This document shows, in pieces, positions 6,004-6,208 of a DNA stretch of 6,208 nt. Made by a program: the position numbers and the translations under genes. The DNA is taken from assembly GCA_937952455.1 (NCBI GenBank), contig CALFYU010000568.1, positions 1 to 6,208 on the forward strand, written 5' to 3'. The notes beneath the pieces were generated by a model. It saw nothing but the letters and a program-made list of their open reading frames with translations. It had not been told where the DNA came from and searched no databases. Each line of letters opens with the position of its first letter. Position 1 is the stretch's first letter. Source of the DNA: an uncultured Planctomycetaceae bacterium (GTDB taxonomy: Bacteria > Planctomycetota > Planctomycetia > Planctomycetales > Planctomycetaceae).

Positions 6004-6136
6004 GTCAGACAACCTTTTGTGCTAGAGGAAGCATTGCGGTCTGATTGACCGGCCCGCCTCGAATCCGGGCGATCGCCCTGCGAATTGCGTGAGAAACGGG
6101 CGTCGGAATCACAGCGCAGCGGCTACGAATACCTAG
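6004..6136 (-). other. Leader region of the secretin-N gene, with palindromes
   Basis: If the promoter at 6143-6170 is right, the message has a leader of roughly 130 bases. It holds the perfect 12-bp palindrome GGGCGATCGCCC (6067-6078) and a small inverted repeat CGGTC-TGATT-GACCG (6037-6051) near the ribosome binding site. I recognise no known riboswitch. The small hairpin could affect translation but is short. Confidence 0.35.
6013..6018 (-). promoter_or_regulatory. Shine-Dalgarno AAAAGG deciding ATG 6003
   Basis: AAAAGG on the minus strand is followed by 9 bases and then ATG 6003. It directly abuts the alternative TTG at 6012, which is too close for that codon to be the start. Confidence 0.55.
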
Positions 6137-6142
6137 TCTCCC

Positions 6143-6170
6143 ATTTTATCAGCAAAAATGCCCATCACAA
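6143..6170 (-). promoter_or_regulatory. Sigma70-type promoter with extended -10 for the secretin-N gene
   Basis: On the minus strand, TTGTGA (6165-6170, 4 of 6 matches to TTGACA) is followed by 16 bases and TAAAAT (6143-6148, 5 of 6 matches to TATAAT). The bases TGA just before the -10 give an extended -10 (TGnTAAAAT). The predicted start is near 6136. This is the best promoter match in the window. Confidence 0.5.
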
Positions 6171-6208
6171 CCGGGATTTGCCGAATCGACCGCTGTTTAG
6201 AAGGATGC

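Noticed and set aside
6158..6208. Possible plus-strand gene start (ATG 6158, open to the window end)
   Set aside because: Only 17 codons are visible, there is no Shine-Dalgarno sequence, the start overlaps the minus-strand promoter candidate, and the residues show no recognisable character.

Overview
The window looks like chromosomal DNA of a Planctomycetota bacterium, probably near the Planctomycetaceae. This rests on moderate GC, exported proteins of types common in that phylum (a cupredoxin-like protein with a carboxypeptidase-regulatory-like end, a glucose/sorbosone dehydrogenase, and a large multi-module secretin-N protein without a barrel), and the proline/glutamine-rich linkers. It is an inference from protein character; there is no rRNA or marker gene here.

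Layout. (1) 1-595, minus: the N-terminal 198 codons of a multi-pass membrane protein that runs off the left edge. (2) 596-806: a divergent intergenic region with a possible promoter and a palindrome. (3) 807-1643, plus: an exported protein with an amicyanin-spaced type 1 copper ligand set. (4) 1765-2973, plus: an exported PQQ-dependent sugar/aldose dehydrogenase of the GSDH family. (5) 2974-3054: a GC-rich two-part hairpin between convergent genes. (6) 3055-6003, minus: one long secretin-N-domain gene split in frame by a TAA codon at 3994-3996, leaving an upstream part with a signal peptide (669 aa) and a downstream part without one. (7) 6004-6208: its leader and a good sigma70-type promoter with an extended -10.

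How the genes may work together. The plus-strand pair is plausibly a small periplasmic redox unit: a quinoprotein dehydrogenase oxidises a sugar or aldehyde and a small copper protein could accept the electrons, as amicyanin does for methylamine dehydrogenase. This is inferred from adjacency and ligand spacing. The minus-strand gene codes for an array of an STN/N0-like domain and about seven and a half NolW-like modules with no secretin barrel. It is probably an envelope scaffold rather than a pore.

The most notable observation is the in-frame stop, which cuts through the middle of one NolW-like module. Both sides keep the same reading frame and good protein character, so this is a recent nonsense mutation, a sequencing error, or (less likely) readthrough or restart. 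I found no CRISPR array, tRNA, rRNA, insertion sequence or phage element, and I do not see a clearly new multi-gene system.
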